From positions 1-55,996 of the forward strand of contig JAEXCS010000029.1 in assembly GCA_023402075.1 (NCBI GenBank): a stretch of 55,996 nt of DNA. Reading direction: 5' to 3'. Within the stretch, counting starts at the first letter, position 1, and every line of letters starts with the position of its first letter. Positions 16,198 to 24,357 of the stretch are shown here, in pieces. Source of the DNA: Bacillota bacterium. Lineage in GTDB: Bacteria > Bacillota > Clostridia > Oscillospirales > Oscillospiraceae. Under the pieces are notes generated by a model. It was not told the origin of the DNA and did not search any database. It was given only the letters and a program-made list of their open reading frames with translations. The position numbers and the translations under genes were made by a program.

Positions 16198-17213
16198 TTC
16201 GAAGCCGCCTCCTTCTTATCGGATTTGACGACGCCGAAGCGCTGAGGCTTCACATATTTGTCGATGAGGGCGGTGAGCAGGTTCATAATCAGAATGGAGT
16301 AGCACACACCCTCGTTATAGGAGCCAAAATAGCGGATAAACACCGTAATCAGGCCACAGCCGATACCATAGATCAGTTGGCCCTTGCCGGTGACGGGAGA
16401 GGTCGCGTAATCGGTCGCCATAAAAAACGCGCCCAGCAGCAGTCCGCCGCCCAGAAGGTTAAACAGCATCCAAGTAAATGCGTCATTCCCACGGGGGAAA
16501 ATCAGCGTCAGCACAACCACGGTGGCAATGTAGCTCACCGGAGTCTGCCAGGAGATGACCTTGCGGGCCAGCAGGTAAATGCCGCCGGCAATGAGCATCA
16601 GGGCGGAGATTTCACCGATGGAACCGCCGATGCGGCCTAAGAACATGTCCGTCACGGTGACGCCGCTGTCCAGCAGCCCCTGCAAATTATTGGTGTGAAG
16701 ATAGGCCATGGGAGTCGCTGCCGTCACCGTGTCGGCGTTGGAGCCGAACAGGTGAGAGGTGGCCTGAAACTTCGCCCATGTAGTCATGTTTCCGGCGAAG
16801 GAGGCCACCATCATGGCACGGCCCACCAGCGCGGGGTTTACAAAGTTTTTGCCGATGCCGCCGAAAAGCTGCTTTGCAACCACGACGGAGAAAAAGCTGC
16901 CCACGAACAGGGCAAAATAGGTCACGCCAACAGGGCAGACAAACGCCAGCAGCATACCGGTGACCACCGCGGAAAGATCGCCCACAGCCTGGGGCTTCTT
17001 CATCAGCTTGCGGTAAGCCCACTCCCACGCCATGCAGAAAATCACGCTGGCACAGGTAATCGTCAGCGCCCGAAGGCCAAACGCCCAAACGGAGTAAGCC
17101 AGAGCGGGCAGCATAGCGATAATCACGTCCAGCATAATGGAACGGGTATTTTCCGCGGCGCGGATATGGGGAGAAGATGTGGCGATCAGCTTCAGATTCT
17201 TATAGTCGGTCAT
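16194..17213 (-). CDS. rnfD: Rnf complex membrane flavoprotein subunit RnfD
   Basis: A 339-residue integral membrane protein of the RnfD/NqrB family with about nine helices. The flavinylation site is TAATPMAYL, giving covalent FMN on about Thr167. It forms the ion-translocating membrane part with RnfA, E and G. Conserved blocks GKNFVNPALVGRAMMVASF and FMATDYATSPVT are intact. Confidence 0.95.
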   Translation of the reverse strand: MTDYKNLKLIATSSPHIRAAENTRSIMLDVIIAMLPALAYSVWAFGLRALTITCASVIFCMAWEWAYRKLMKKPQAVGDLSAVVTGMLLAFVCPVGVTYFALFVGSFFSVVVAKQLFGGIGKNFVNPALVGRAMMVASFAGNMTTWAKFQATSHLFGSNADTVTAATPMAYLHTNNLQGLLDSGVTVTDMFLGRIGGSIGEISALMLIAGGIYLLARKVISWQTPVSYIATVVVLTLIFPRGNDAFTWMLFNLLGGGLLLGAFFMATDYATSPVTGKGQLIYGIGCGLITVFIRYFGSYNEGVCYSILIMNLLTALIDKYVKPQRFGVVKSDKKEAASK

Positions 17214-17216
17214 CTC

Positions 17217-18599
17217 TCACGCCTCCTTCTTCTCTGTCTTGTCCGCCTGAGCAGCGGCCTTTTCGGCGGCTGCCTTGTCGGCCGCCGCTTTATCTTTTAC
17301 CAGCTGCTTGCCGGTTTTAAACATATGGGTCAGATGAATCCGGGCGGGGCAGATATAAGAACATGCGCCGCACTCCATGCAGTCCATAATGTTGGCAGCG
17401 TTCAGCTCATCCACCATGCCCTTGGAGGCATACTGATACATAAACAGCGGCTCCAGTTTCACCGGGCAGGCGGAAACGCACTTGCCGCAGCGGATGCACT
17501 GGGGGTGCTCCACCGTCTGCTCTTCATTTTCAGAAAACGCCAGAACCGCACCGGTACCCTTGGCCACGGGGATGTCCGCGGTGTACTGCGCCATGCCCAT
17601 CATGGGGCCTCCGGCGATCAACTTATATGTACCGTCCTTCAGGCCGCCGCAGGCGTCCAGCAGGTTTGCCACGGGGGTGCCGATGGGGCATTCCAGATTC
17701 TTCGGGTCAATTACGCCGGAGCCGGAAACGGTAACCACCTTGCTCACCACAGGAAGCCCCTGCGTAATGGCCCGGTAGATGGCGCAGGTGGTATTGATAT
17801 TGAACACGGCGCAGCCGATGGCGGAGGGCAGACCTCCCGGAGGAACCTGCTTGCCGGTAACAGCCTGACAGAGCTGCTTTTCACCGCCCTGAGGGTAACG
17901 GCAGCGCAAAGGCTCCACCACCACAGGGGCATGCTTCTGGGCAATGACCCCGTTCATGGCGTCAATGCCGTTGCGCTTGTTGTCTTCCACACCGATGACA
18001 ACCTTGTCCACGCCAAACATTTTGGCCAGATAAATCGCGCCTCCGATAATCTCCTCGGGGCGCTCCAGCATGGCGCGATGGTCGCCGGTAATGTAAGGCT
18101 CGCACTCGGCGCCGTTGATAATCACGGTGTCCACCTTGCCGATACCGCCGGAGATCTTCACATGGGTGGGGAATGTTGCGCCGCCCATGCCGACAATGCC
18201 CGCATCTTTGACGATTTCCACCATCTCGTCAACGGTCAGTGCGCCGGGGTCTGCGGGGGCCTTGATTTCTTCGCTCAGCTCGTCCTTCATGTCATTTTCG
18301 ATCACGATGGCCATCATGTTGCCGCCCATGGAATAGGGACGCGGCTCCACGGCCTTTACCGTGCCGGAAACGCTGGCGTGAATCGGTGCACCCAAGCCAC
18401 GGAATTCGCCGATTTTCTGTCCGACCTTCACATGGTCGCCCGCCTTGACAAGGGGTGTACACGGAGCGCCAAAGTGCATGGACATGGGGATGACCACCTC
18501 AGCCGGGGGCGCCAGCTGTTCGATGGCCTTTTCACTGGTGGCGGCCTTCATATCATGGGGATGAACACCGCCGAAAAACGCTTGTGCCATTGTTTTCAC
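17217..18599 (-). CDS. rnfC: Rnf complex NADH-binding iron-sulfur subunit RnfC
   Basis: A 460-residue RnfC, the peripheral subunit that exchanges electrons with NAD+. It resembles the Nuo51/NqrA fold with the block INGAECEPYITGDHR. Two [4Fe-4S] motifs are present in the C-terminal third, CIRCGKCVSACPVKLEP and CMECGACSYICPARIHLTH. The tail is Ala/Lys-rich. It heads the operon, with GAGGTG at 8-9 nt from the ATG. The whole complex oxidises ferredoxin with NAD+ and exports H+ or Na+; the coupling ion cannot be read from sequence. Confidence 0.96.
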   Translation of the reverse strand: MKTMAQAFFGGVHPHDMKAATSEKAIEQLAPPAEVVIPMSMHFGAPCTPLVKAGDHVKVGQKIGEFRGLGAPIHASVSGTVKAVEPRPYSMGGNMMAIVIENDMKDELSEEIKAPADPGALTVDEMVEIVKDAGIVGMGGATFPTHVKISGGIGKVDTVIINGAECEPYITGDHRAMLERPEEIIGGAIYLAKMFGVDKVVIGVEDNKRNGIDAMNGVIAQKHAPVVVEPLRCRYPQGGEKQLCQAVTGKQVPPGGLPSAIGCAVFNINTTCAIYRAITQGLPVVSKVVTVSGSGVIDPKNLECPIGTPVANLLDACGGLKDGTYKLIAGGPMMGMAQYTADIPVAKGTGAVLAFSENEEQTVEHPQCIRCGKCVSACPVKLEPLFMYQYASKGMVDELNAANIMDCMECGACSYICPARIHLTHMFKTGKQLVKDKAAADKAAAEKAAAQADKTEKKEA

Positions 18600-18654
18600 C
18601 TCATTTTTCTCCTGGTTAGAGCGTTAAAGGTTGCTCTGCCACATACTGCGTATT

Positions 18655-18683
18655 ATTCTACACCTAAAATGAATAATTGTCCA
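18655..18683 (-). promoter_or_regulatory. SigA-type promoter of the rnf operon
   Basis: On the minus strand TGGACA and TAGAAT are separated by 17 bp, about 55 nt upstream of rnfC. Confidence 0.7.
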
Positions 18684-18765
18684 GACTGTTAGTGCCGGTT
18701 TTCTCAGAAATTTGTGCTTTATTTAACGAATTTTGTATATCTTTTTAACACGAACCACCCGGGTC

Positions 18766-18794
18766 TTGCCAAGCTTTCCCATGCATGATACACT
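18766..18794 (+). promoter_or_regulatory. SigA-type promoter of the DUF975 gene
   Basis: TTGCCA and TACACT are separated by 17 bp. A small GCGGAC/GTCCGC hairpin follows in the leader. Confidence 0.55.
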
Positions 18795-18880
18795 GATAAA
18801 AAAGCACGCGGACATCACGTCCGCAGTTGTTATATGAATGGGCCGCCCGCGATATGCTGCGGCACGAAAGGAGTTTTTTT

Positions 18881-19699
18881 ATGGAGGAACAAATTGACCG
18901 TCCGGCATTAAAAGCAGAGGTGAAGGAACTGCTTCGCTCCGCGCAGGTAAGTCCCAAGCGCTTTGTGGGGCTGTATCTTCTGTTGATTCTGGCCCTGAAC
19001 ATGGTGGACAGTCTGGCCAGCAGCGGCAACCCCTTGACATACGGCAATCCGCTGGGGAGCTTTGTCAGCATCCTAACCTCGCTTTTGGGCGTTGTCCTGC
19101 AAGTTGGCTTTATTCTCTACTGCATGGATATCCGACAGGGCGTGCGGGCCGGGTATCTCACCCTGTTTGACGGCTTTTCCTTTGCGGGGCGGGTGATCGG
19201 ACTTGCTATTTTGAGAGTGCTTTTTGTCTTTCTCTGGTCGCTTTTGTTTGTAATCCCCGGCATTGTCGCCGCCTATCGCTATCGGTTTGCCTATTTAAAT
19301 CTCTGTGAAAATCCGGAGTTGGGCTGCATGGATGCGCTGGAGCTGAGCAAAAAGCAGACCATGGGCTACAAGGTCCAGCTTCTCACGCTGGATCTGAGCT
19401 ATTTGGGCTGGGAGCTTCTGGCCTCTTTCCCCATTGTAATATGGGCTTCTAAGACCTCTTTTCGGTCTGCCTCCGCTTTAATATCAGGCGAGGTCTACGC
19501 CGCCACGTCCCTGACCGGCGCCTTGGCAACGATTCTTCTGCTCTCGCTGTGGGCCGTGGCAGTAGAGCTCTTTTACATGCCCGCCTATCAGTGCACAGAA
19601 CTGGGATACTATGAAATTGCCAAGCGCACCAGCGGTATCTACCCCATTTCCGATTCCGATCGGCAGGAGTCCGACAGCGAGAATGGCGGTCTGTTTTAA
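18881..19699 (+). CDS. DUF975-family integral membrane protein
   Basis: A 272-residue membrane protein with five or six helices, resembling the DUF975 family (Pfam PF06161), common in Firmicutes and of unknown function. Recognisable blocks are LYLLLILALNMVDSLASSGN, then FVIPGIVAAYRYRFAYLNL and LELSKKQTMGYK. An in-frame start 18 codons upstream exists, but AAAGGAG lies 7 nt before MEEQIDRP. It is transcribed alone and ends in a strong terminator. Confidence 0.82.
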   Translation: MEEQIDRPALKAEVKELLRSAQVSPKRFVGLYLLLILALNMVDSLASSGNPLTYGNPLGSFVSILTSLLGVVLQVGFILYCMDIRQGVRAGYLTLFDGFSFAGRVIGLAILRVLFVFLWSLLFVIPGIVAAYRYRFAYLNLCENPELGCMDALELSKKQTMGYKVQLLTLDLSYLGWELLASFPIVIWASKTSFRSASALISGEVYAATSLTGALATILLLSLWAVAVELFYMPAYQCTELGYYEIAKRTSGIYPISDSDRQESDSENGGLF

Positions 19700-19732
19700 A
19701 CCTTACAAAATCAAAGTGTAAAATTTCAAAAC

Positions 19733-19766
19733 AAAGGCCGGAGCGTAAATTTACGCTCCGGCCTTT
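19733..19766. terminator. Bidirectional terminator
   Basis: A perfect 34-bp palindrome with arms AAAGGCCGGAGCGTAAA and its complement, flanked by A and T runs, lies between two converging genes. Confidence 0.85.
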
Positions 19767-19839
19767 TTCCTTGCAAAAGTCTCCCCGTGTATTTTGGCAG
19801 TCCATGACAGCAAACAGACCACCCTTAGAAAACACGCCC

Positions 19840-20868
19840 TCAGTCCTCGTCGGTTCCCTCCAGACGGCGGAGGTTTTCCATGGCCTCGGGATATTGCTTT
19901 GCAGCAGCGGATGGGTTGCCCCGCAAAATGCGCAGAGACTGACGATAGGCTTTCGCAGTTCTGGCCCGGACGGCATCCTGCCGCGCCCGCAGCTTTTTTA
20001 CCGCCTCGTCCAGCTCCGCCAGCTTCCCTGCGGACAGGCCGTTTTCACCCATCAGCCGGTCTCGGCAGACCTCGGCGGCAGCGGCCACGTTTTCCAGTGC
20101 GCTCAAGGTGGCGTCCGACAGGGTACGCAGCGCCTCGGCCAGCCGGTCCTCCCGCCGCTGTTTTCGCTCCGAGCGGCTCTTTGCCAGCTTTTGCCGCTCT
20201 TCTCTCAGCCGATTTTGCAGCAAAATACGCTCCACCTGCGTCCTGTCCCTGAATTTTTGCAAATCCTCCTCCGCAAAAGCGGAGATAATCTCCATCCGCC
20301 GGGCAAGGCGGCGCAGCTCTTCGTTTTCCTCCGTAAGCTTTTCAAGCATGGCGCGCAAGTCCAGCGCGGCCTGCACAGAGCGCACCGCATCCACGGTAAA
20401 CCCTGCCACCAGCGCCAGCGCCAACGGCGTGGCAAACGCAGAGGGAACCGACAATACCAGCCGCGCAATGGGGGGATGCACTGCCTTCACCAGTAAAATG
20501 GAGAAAAATCCCCATGCAATACTGCTAGAAAGGCAGATATAGCCGTTTACATGAAACCTTTGGCCTGAATAATCCCAATAGCGCACCTTGAACAGCCGCT
20601 CCATCACCGCCCCGGTGACATATTCCAGCAGCGTGGCCGCCACGGCCCCACTCAGATACAGCAAAACAAGATAGTTCCGCACCGGCAAAGTAAACAGCAG
20701 AATGAGAATGGCCCCGGAGCCGTAAATCGGCAGCACCGGCCCATGGAGAAAGCCCCGGTTGACCCATCTGCGCCGCCGCACCGAGACATAGCACGACTCC
20801 CAAACCCAGCCGCACAGACAATAGAAAAAAAACAACAGGACCCACTGGTCAGCCGTATAGGCGCGCAA
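19840..20868 (-). CDS. Putative ABC-transporter type IV membrane protein with coiled-coil tail (CmpB family)
   Basis: A 342-residue protein. The first 190 residues are four or five membrane helices of the Pfam PF06541 family (FFFYCLCGWVWESCYVSVRR, then GFLHGPVLPIYGSGA and LEYVTGAVMERLFKVRYWDYS). The last 150 residues are a charged, Glu/Arg-rich coiled coil. Function is unknown despite the family name; no ATPase partner is nearby. The start is TTG after AAAGGAGGGAG. Its own promoter (TTGATT-17-TAGACT) lies upstream. Confidence 0.82.
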   Translation of the reverse strand: MRAYTADQWVLLFFFYCLCGWVWESCYVSVRRRRWVNRGFLHGPVLPIYGSGAILILLFTLPVRNYLVLLYLSGAVAATLLEYVTGAVMERLFKVRYWDYSGQRFHVNGYICLSSSIAWGFFSILLVKAVHPPIARLVLSVPSAFATPLALALVAGFTVDAVRSVQAALDLRAMLEKLTEENEELRRLARRMEIISAFAEEDLQKFRDRTQVERILLQNRLREERQKLAKSRSERKQRREDRLAEALRTLSDATLSALENVAAAAEVCRDRLMGENGLSAGKLAELDEAVKKLRARQDAVRARTAKAYRQSLRILRGNPSAAAKQYPEAMENLRRLEGTDED

Positions 20869-20898
20869 AAGACTCCCTCCTTTGGTAACAGTTCCGTC

Positions 20899-20927
20899 AG
20901 TCTACTCCAATCCCATTGAAAAATCAA
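20899..20927 (-). promoter_or_regulatory. SigA-type promoter of the CmpB-family gene
   Basis: On the minus strand TTGATT and TAGACT are separated by 17 bp, about 30 nt upstream of the start. Confidence 0.6.
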
Positions 20928-21031
20928 CCGGACAATTCTTAACATTTGCAGGATCAACCAAATTTCTTTTCATTTTTTGCTTTTTCTCCAAAAAATATTT
21001 AATACGGCGCAAAAGAAAACAGGCAAAGCAG

Positions 21032-21064
21032 AAGGCCCCGGGGAATTAAATTCCCCGGGGCCTT
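21032..21064 (-). terminator. Terminator of the SLH-domain protein gene
   Basis: AAGGCCCCGGGGAATT and its complement form a 16-bp stem downstream of the stop codon, followed by a pyrimidine-rich stretch on the minus strand. Confidence 0.7.
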
Positions 21065-21110
21065 GTTGTTTTAAAGTTTCCACGCGGCGGAAAAATCTTT
21101 TACACGGCCT

Positions 21111-24100
21111 TTACAGCAAATTGTAAAGAATTTTCGCCATCTGTCCCCGCGTGATAGAAGTAGCGGGGCGGAACGTGCCGTCCTCATAGCCGCTGATGAC
21201 CTTCTGCGCAAGCATGGTCTGAATGTAATAGGAAGCGTAGGCGGGAATGGAGGCCGCATCCTTAAAGGTAAGAGCCGTCTGTCCATAGCCCTTCTGCTGC
21301 GTCCGGCCGATCATAGTGGACGCCTGGGCGCGGGTCAGGCTTGCTCCGGGGTGGAAATAAAGCTTTCCATTTTCCTCAGACCCGGTGAGAATCCCCATGG
21401 CATACAGCGTTTTCACCGCCGTACGGGCATATTCGCCAATGTCTCCCGCGTCCGCGAAGGGGAGGTCGTTTGCTTCATATCCGCTTCCGTCCAGTCCCAG
21501 ATAGCGGTAGAGCATCACGGCAAACTGCTGGCGGGTGATGGATTGGTTGGGGCGGAAGGTTCCGTCTTCATATCCGGTGGTAATTCCGGTGGTTTTCAGC
21601 CAATCCACATAGGTTCCCGCCCAATAGCCTGCGGTGTCGCCAAACTGTGTCTCACCGCCGGTTGCGGCAATATCACAGGAAGCGCGGCCAATGTTTCCGG
21701 ATGCGTCCCGTGCGGTGACGGTAACGCGGTGGGCATAGGTATCGCTGACAGGCAGCGCAGCGGTAAGCGTCCCCTTCGCCGCGTCATAGGTGAAAGACAC
21801 GACCTTGCCGTCCAGAGTGACGGACACGCCGCTCTGCGCGGGGAATTTGTCCGCCGCGTCGGTAATCGTTGCAGTGAGGCTGGTTCCGGAGAGTGTGGCT
21901 TTCACCTCAGGGGGCGCGGTGTCCACCACGTTGTTATAAGAGGTCACAATCTGATCCAGATACAGCGTACCGGAGGCGGCGGATGCGGTGCCGTCGGCGT
22001 TAATTCCCGCAGTCAGCTTGAATCCGGCCAGCGTCGCTGTCCCAGTGGGCAGGGCAACGGTAATCTGCTTCCAGCCGGTAAAGTCCACATTGCCTGCGGA
22101 AGTTTCCACAGTGTTTGCCCCGTCGGAGGTCAAAACGGTCAGTGCGTTGCCGGACTTGTCGCCGTATACCCAGAAGCTCAGCTGCGTATAGGCACTGCCG
22201 ATGGAATAGGGCACGGCGAAGAGGACAGAGGAGGTTCCATCCGCGCCGATGGTGTAATTCACGGCGGCGGCGGCCCGTCCGTACTTCACCAGATTCATGT
22301 CGGTGACGCGGGAAATAGACGCGCCGTAGCTAAAGCTGGAAAGCTCGGGTGCGGCAACTTCGAAATCCTCCACCGTGGCAAGGGCGATGTGAGACACATT
22401 CACCTGCACCGTGGCAGTCTTTCCTCCGGCAGAAACCGTCAGGGTGCCGGTTCCGGGGGAACCGGCAGTAAATTTCCCGGTTTTGTCCACTGCGCCGATA
22501 TCGCCCGTAACGGCCCATGTAAACGCCTCCGGATCCGCCTTCAGGGCCAAATGCCGGTAAACGGCGGAAGCGGTAAGCGTTGTGGCGCTGCCGGGGGCCA
22601 CGGTCAGCGTGGTGACGGCGGTTGCGCCGTTTTTCACGGAAATAGAATCCGGCGTGGTAACGGCGTGAACCTTGGCAGAGCCGGACTGTCCGCCGCCGGT
22701 GGCGGTGACAGTGACCTCTCCGCCGCTTGCCGGAGTGGTAAGAACGTCGTTTTGAATCTCCCCGGCGCTGGTGCTGAGGGTATAGCTTTTGCCGCTCATG
22801 GGAATGTAATTGGTATCCACGGCGGCGGCAGTCACGTTGACCTTGCTGCCCGCCAGCACATAGCTGTTGTCGGTAGAAACGTAGAAATGGCTCAGCTGTC
22901 CGCTGGACTGGCTGGAAGCCACCAGAAAAATCTGATTGCTCACCGCCCGCTCGCTGCCGCCGGAGGGGCGGTTGACGGTTTTGGCGTTCACCGCGTCGGG
23001 CTGGGTGGCGGTGAAGGTGGTGGACCCGCCGCCGTCCAGACACAGGGCGGTGACACAGCCCAGCTCAATCAGCCGCTGAGCAATCTGCGTCATGGACGCA
23101 CCCACGGAATACCCGGCCCTGCGCCCGTCGATGGTGTAGAACACCAACGTTCCGTCAGCCTTTTGGCCCACGGCGGTACGGGGGTTTACGTCAGTGGGAA
23201 GGCCGGACACCACGCTGCCGTTTTGCACCAGCGCGTACAGCGCGCCCACAGCATACTGCACGTCTGTCCACTCCGTGGTGGACGGAGTGGCGGTAACAGT
23301 GATCGTTGCCCCGATGGGAATGTTTTTCATGGCGTTCAGGGCATAGGCGTCCGCCTGATTGTTGGCGGACAAAACCACCTTCCCCTGCGGAACGGCGGTT
23401 CCCGCCGCGTCAGTAAGGACGCTGTCCACTTTCAGCACCAGCGGACTTCCGTTTAAGGCCAGGGAGCCGCTTTGAATGGTGCACACCACGTCCACCCCCG
23501 GTTCCGTGGTGCCGGTGGTGTGCTTGGAGTTAAATTCGTAAGTATAAAGGTAAATTCCGCCGCCGGAAACCCGGGCCTTGTTGACGGCGGCAAGCTGACG
23601 CACCACCCGGGCGGGGAAGTCGCCGTTGTCCAGCATTTCATAGCCAAGGTCGGCGCTGACCTTCACCGCAGGCTTGCCCAGCACGGCGGTGCCGTCCTGC
23701 CGGAAGCCGATGGCCCAATAGCCGCCGTCAGAGCTTTTCAGCTCGCCCTGCGCCGCCACCATGCCGATGGGAAGGCCGTTATTCACATTGTAAAAGTCGC
23801 CGTTCAGGCCCGCCACCACGCGGTAACCCTGACTCTCCAGCGCCTGCGCGGCGGAGGAGACGGTGTTGCAGGAAGTAAGCACGCTTCCATAAGTCACCAT
23901 GGGCGTTGCGGAGGAGCCGGGCCTGTATGTAATCAGGTTTTCCACCCGCATATCATTGTAAGCGGTGCTCCAGAACACATTGGTGGACAATTGCGTGTCC
24001 CGGTGCACCGGAACATCCTTTTGAAGCAGGTCCTCGCCCAGCGCGGCAGACGCGGCGGCGGGAACCGCCAGCGCACACAGCAACGATGCTGCCAAAACGC

Positions 24101-24143
24101 TGGAAAAAATGCGGCGCAGGTAGTTTTTCATATCGACGTTCAT
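21111..24143 (-). CDS. Secreted NAGPA-domain phosphodiester glycosidase with three SLH domains
   Basis: A 1010-residue secreted protein. It starts with a signal peptide (residues 5-33, SSVLAASLLCALAVPAAASA). A NAGPA-like phosphodiester glycosidase domain (Pfam PF09992) spans about 90-410, with VVAGLNGDFYNVNNGLPIG and LCLDGGGSTTFTATQPD. Bacterial-Ig-like and beta-sandwich segments fill about 420-830. Three SLH repeats end the protein (GYEDGTFRPNQSITRQQFAV, GASLTRAQASTMIGR, GYEDGTFRPATSITRGQMAK), which should anchor it to secondary cell-wall polymer. NAGPA enzymes remove GlcNAc-1-P-linked caps from sugars, so exopolysaccharide or wall-polymer processing is plausible. GGAGG lies 1 nt before the first ATG and 13 nt before the next one (MKNYLRR), so the true start is uncertain. 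Confidence 0.9.
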   Translation of the reverse strand: MNVDMKNYLRRIFSSVLAASLLCALAVPAAASAALGEDLLQKDVPVHRDTQLSTNVFWSTAYNDMRVENLITYRPGSSATPMVTYGSVLTSCNTVSSAAQALESQGYRVVAGLNGDFYNVNNGLPIGMVAAQGELKSSDGGYWAIGFRQDGTAVLGKPAVKVSADLGYEMLDNGDFPARVVRQLAAVNKARVSGGGIYLYTYEFNSKHTTGTTEPGVDVVCTIQSGSLALNGSPLVLKVDSVLTDAAGTAVPQGKVVLSANNQADAYALNAMKNIPIGATITVTATPSTTEWTDVQYAVGALYALVQNGSVVSGLPTDVNPRTAVGQKADGTLVFYTIDGRRAGYSVGASMTQIAQRLIELGCVTALCLDGGGSTTFTATQPDAVNAKTVNRPSGGSERAVSNQIFLVASSQSSGQLSHFYVSTDNSYVLAGSKVNVTAAAVDTNYIPMSGKSYTLSTSAGEIQNDVLTTPASGGEVTVTATGGGQSGSAKVHAVTTPDSISVKNGATAVTTLTVAPGSATTLTASAVYRHLALKADPEAFTWAVTGDIGAVDKTGKFTAGSPGTGTLTVSAGGKTATVQVNVSHIALATVEDFEVAAPELSSFSYGASISRVTDMNLVKYGRAAAAVNYTIGADGTSSVLFAVPYSIGSAYTQLSFWVYGDKSGNALTVLTSDGANTVETSAGNVDFTGWKQITVALPTGTATLAGFKLTAGINADGTASAASGTLYLDQIVTSYNNVVDTAPPEVKATLSGTSLTATITDAADKFPAQSGVSVTLDGKVVSFTYDAAKGTLTAALPVSDTYAHRVTVTARDASGNIGRASCDIAATGGETQFGDTAGYWAGTYVDWLKTTGITTGYEDGTFRPNQSITRQQFAVMLYRYLGLDGSGYEANDLPFADAGDIGEYARTAVKTLYAMGILTGSEENGKLYFHPGASLTRAQASTMIGRTQQKGYGQTALTFKDAASIPAYASYYIQTMLAQKVISGYEDGTFRPATSITRGQMAKILYNLL

Positions 24144-24314
24144 GCCTCCATAGTCTCTTCGGTTATTGTGAATTCATTTATTTATAACGTTTTCAGGATA
24201 CCACGCCTTGAAAAGAAAGTAAATCCCAGGGCGACGCTTTCCTCCCATGCAATCTCTGGAAACCGCGCCGAACAGGCTCTATTCTAAAGACGTGCCAGCG
24301 CGGAAAAAGTTGCA

Positions 24315-24348
24315 GGCCGACGGAAAGTTTGTAAACTTTCCGTCGGCC
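24315..24348 (-). terminator. Terminator of the hydrogenase-like gene
   Basis: GGCCGACGGAAAGTTT and its complement form a 16-bp perfect stem with a 2-nt loop; the minus strand continues TGCAACTTTTT. Confidence 0.85.
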
Positions 24349-24357
24349 GCGGGGCGT

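Noticed and set aside
13639..16245. An 868-residue plus-strand frame across the rnf genes
   Set aside because: It runs antisense through several well-identified rnf genes and is His/Gln-rich nonsense.
16695..18692. A 665-residue plus-strand frame across rnfD and rnfC
   Set aside because: Antisense shadow of two clear genes, no ribosome site.
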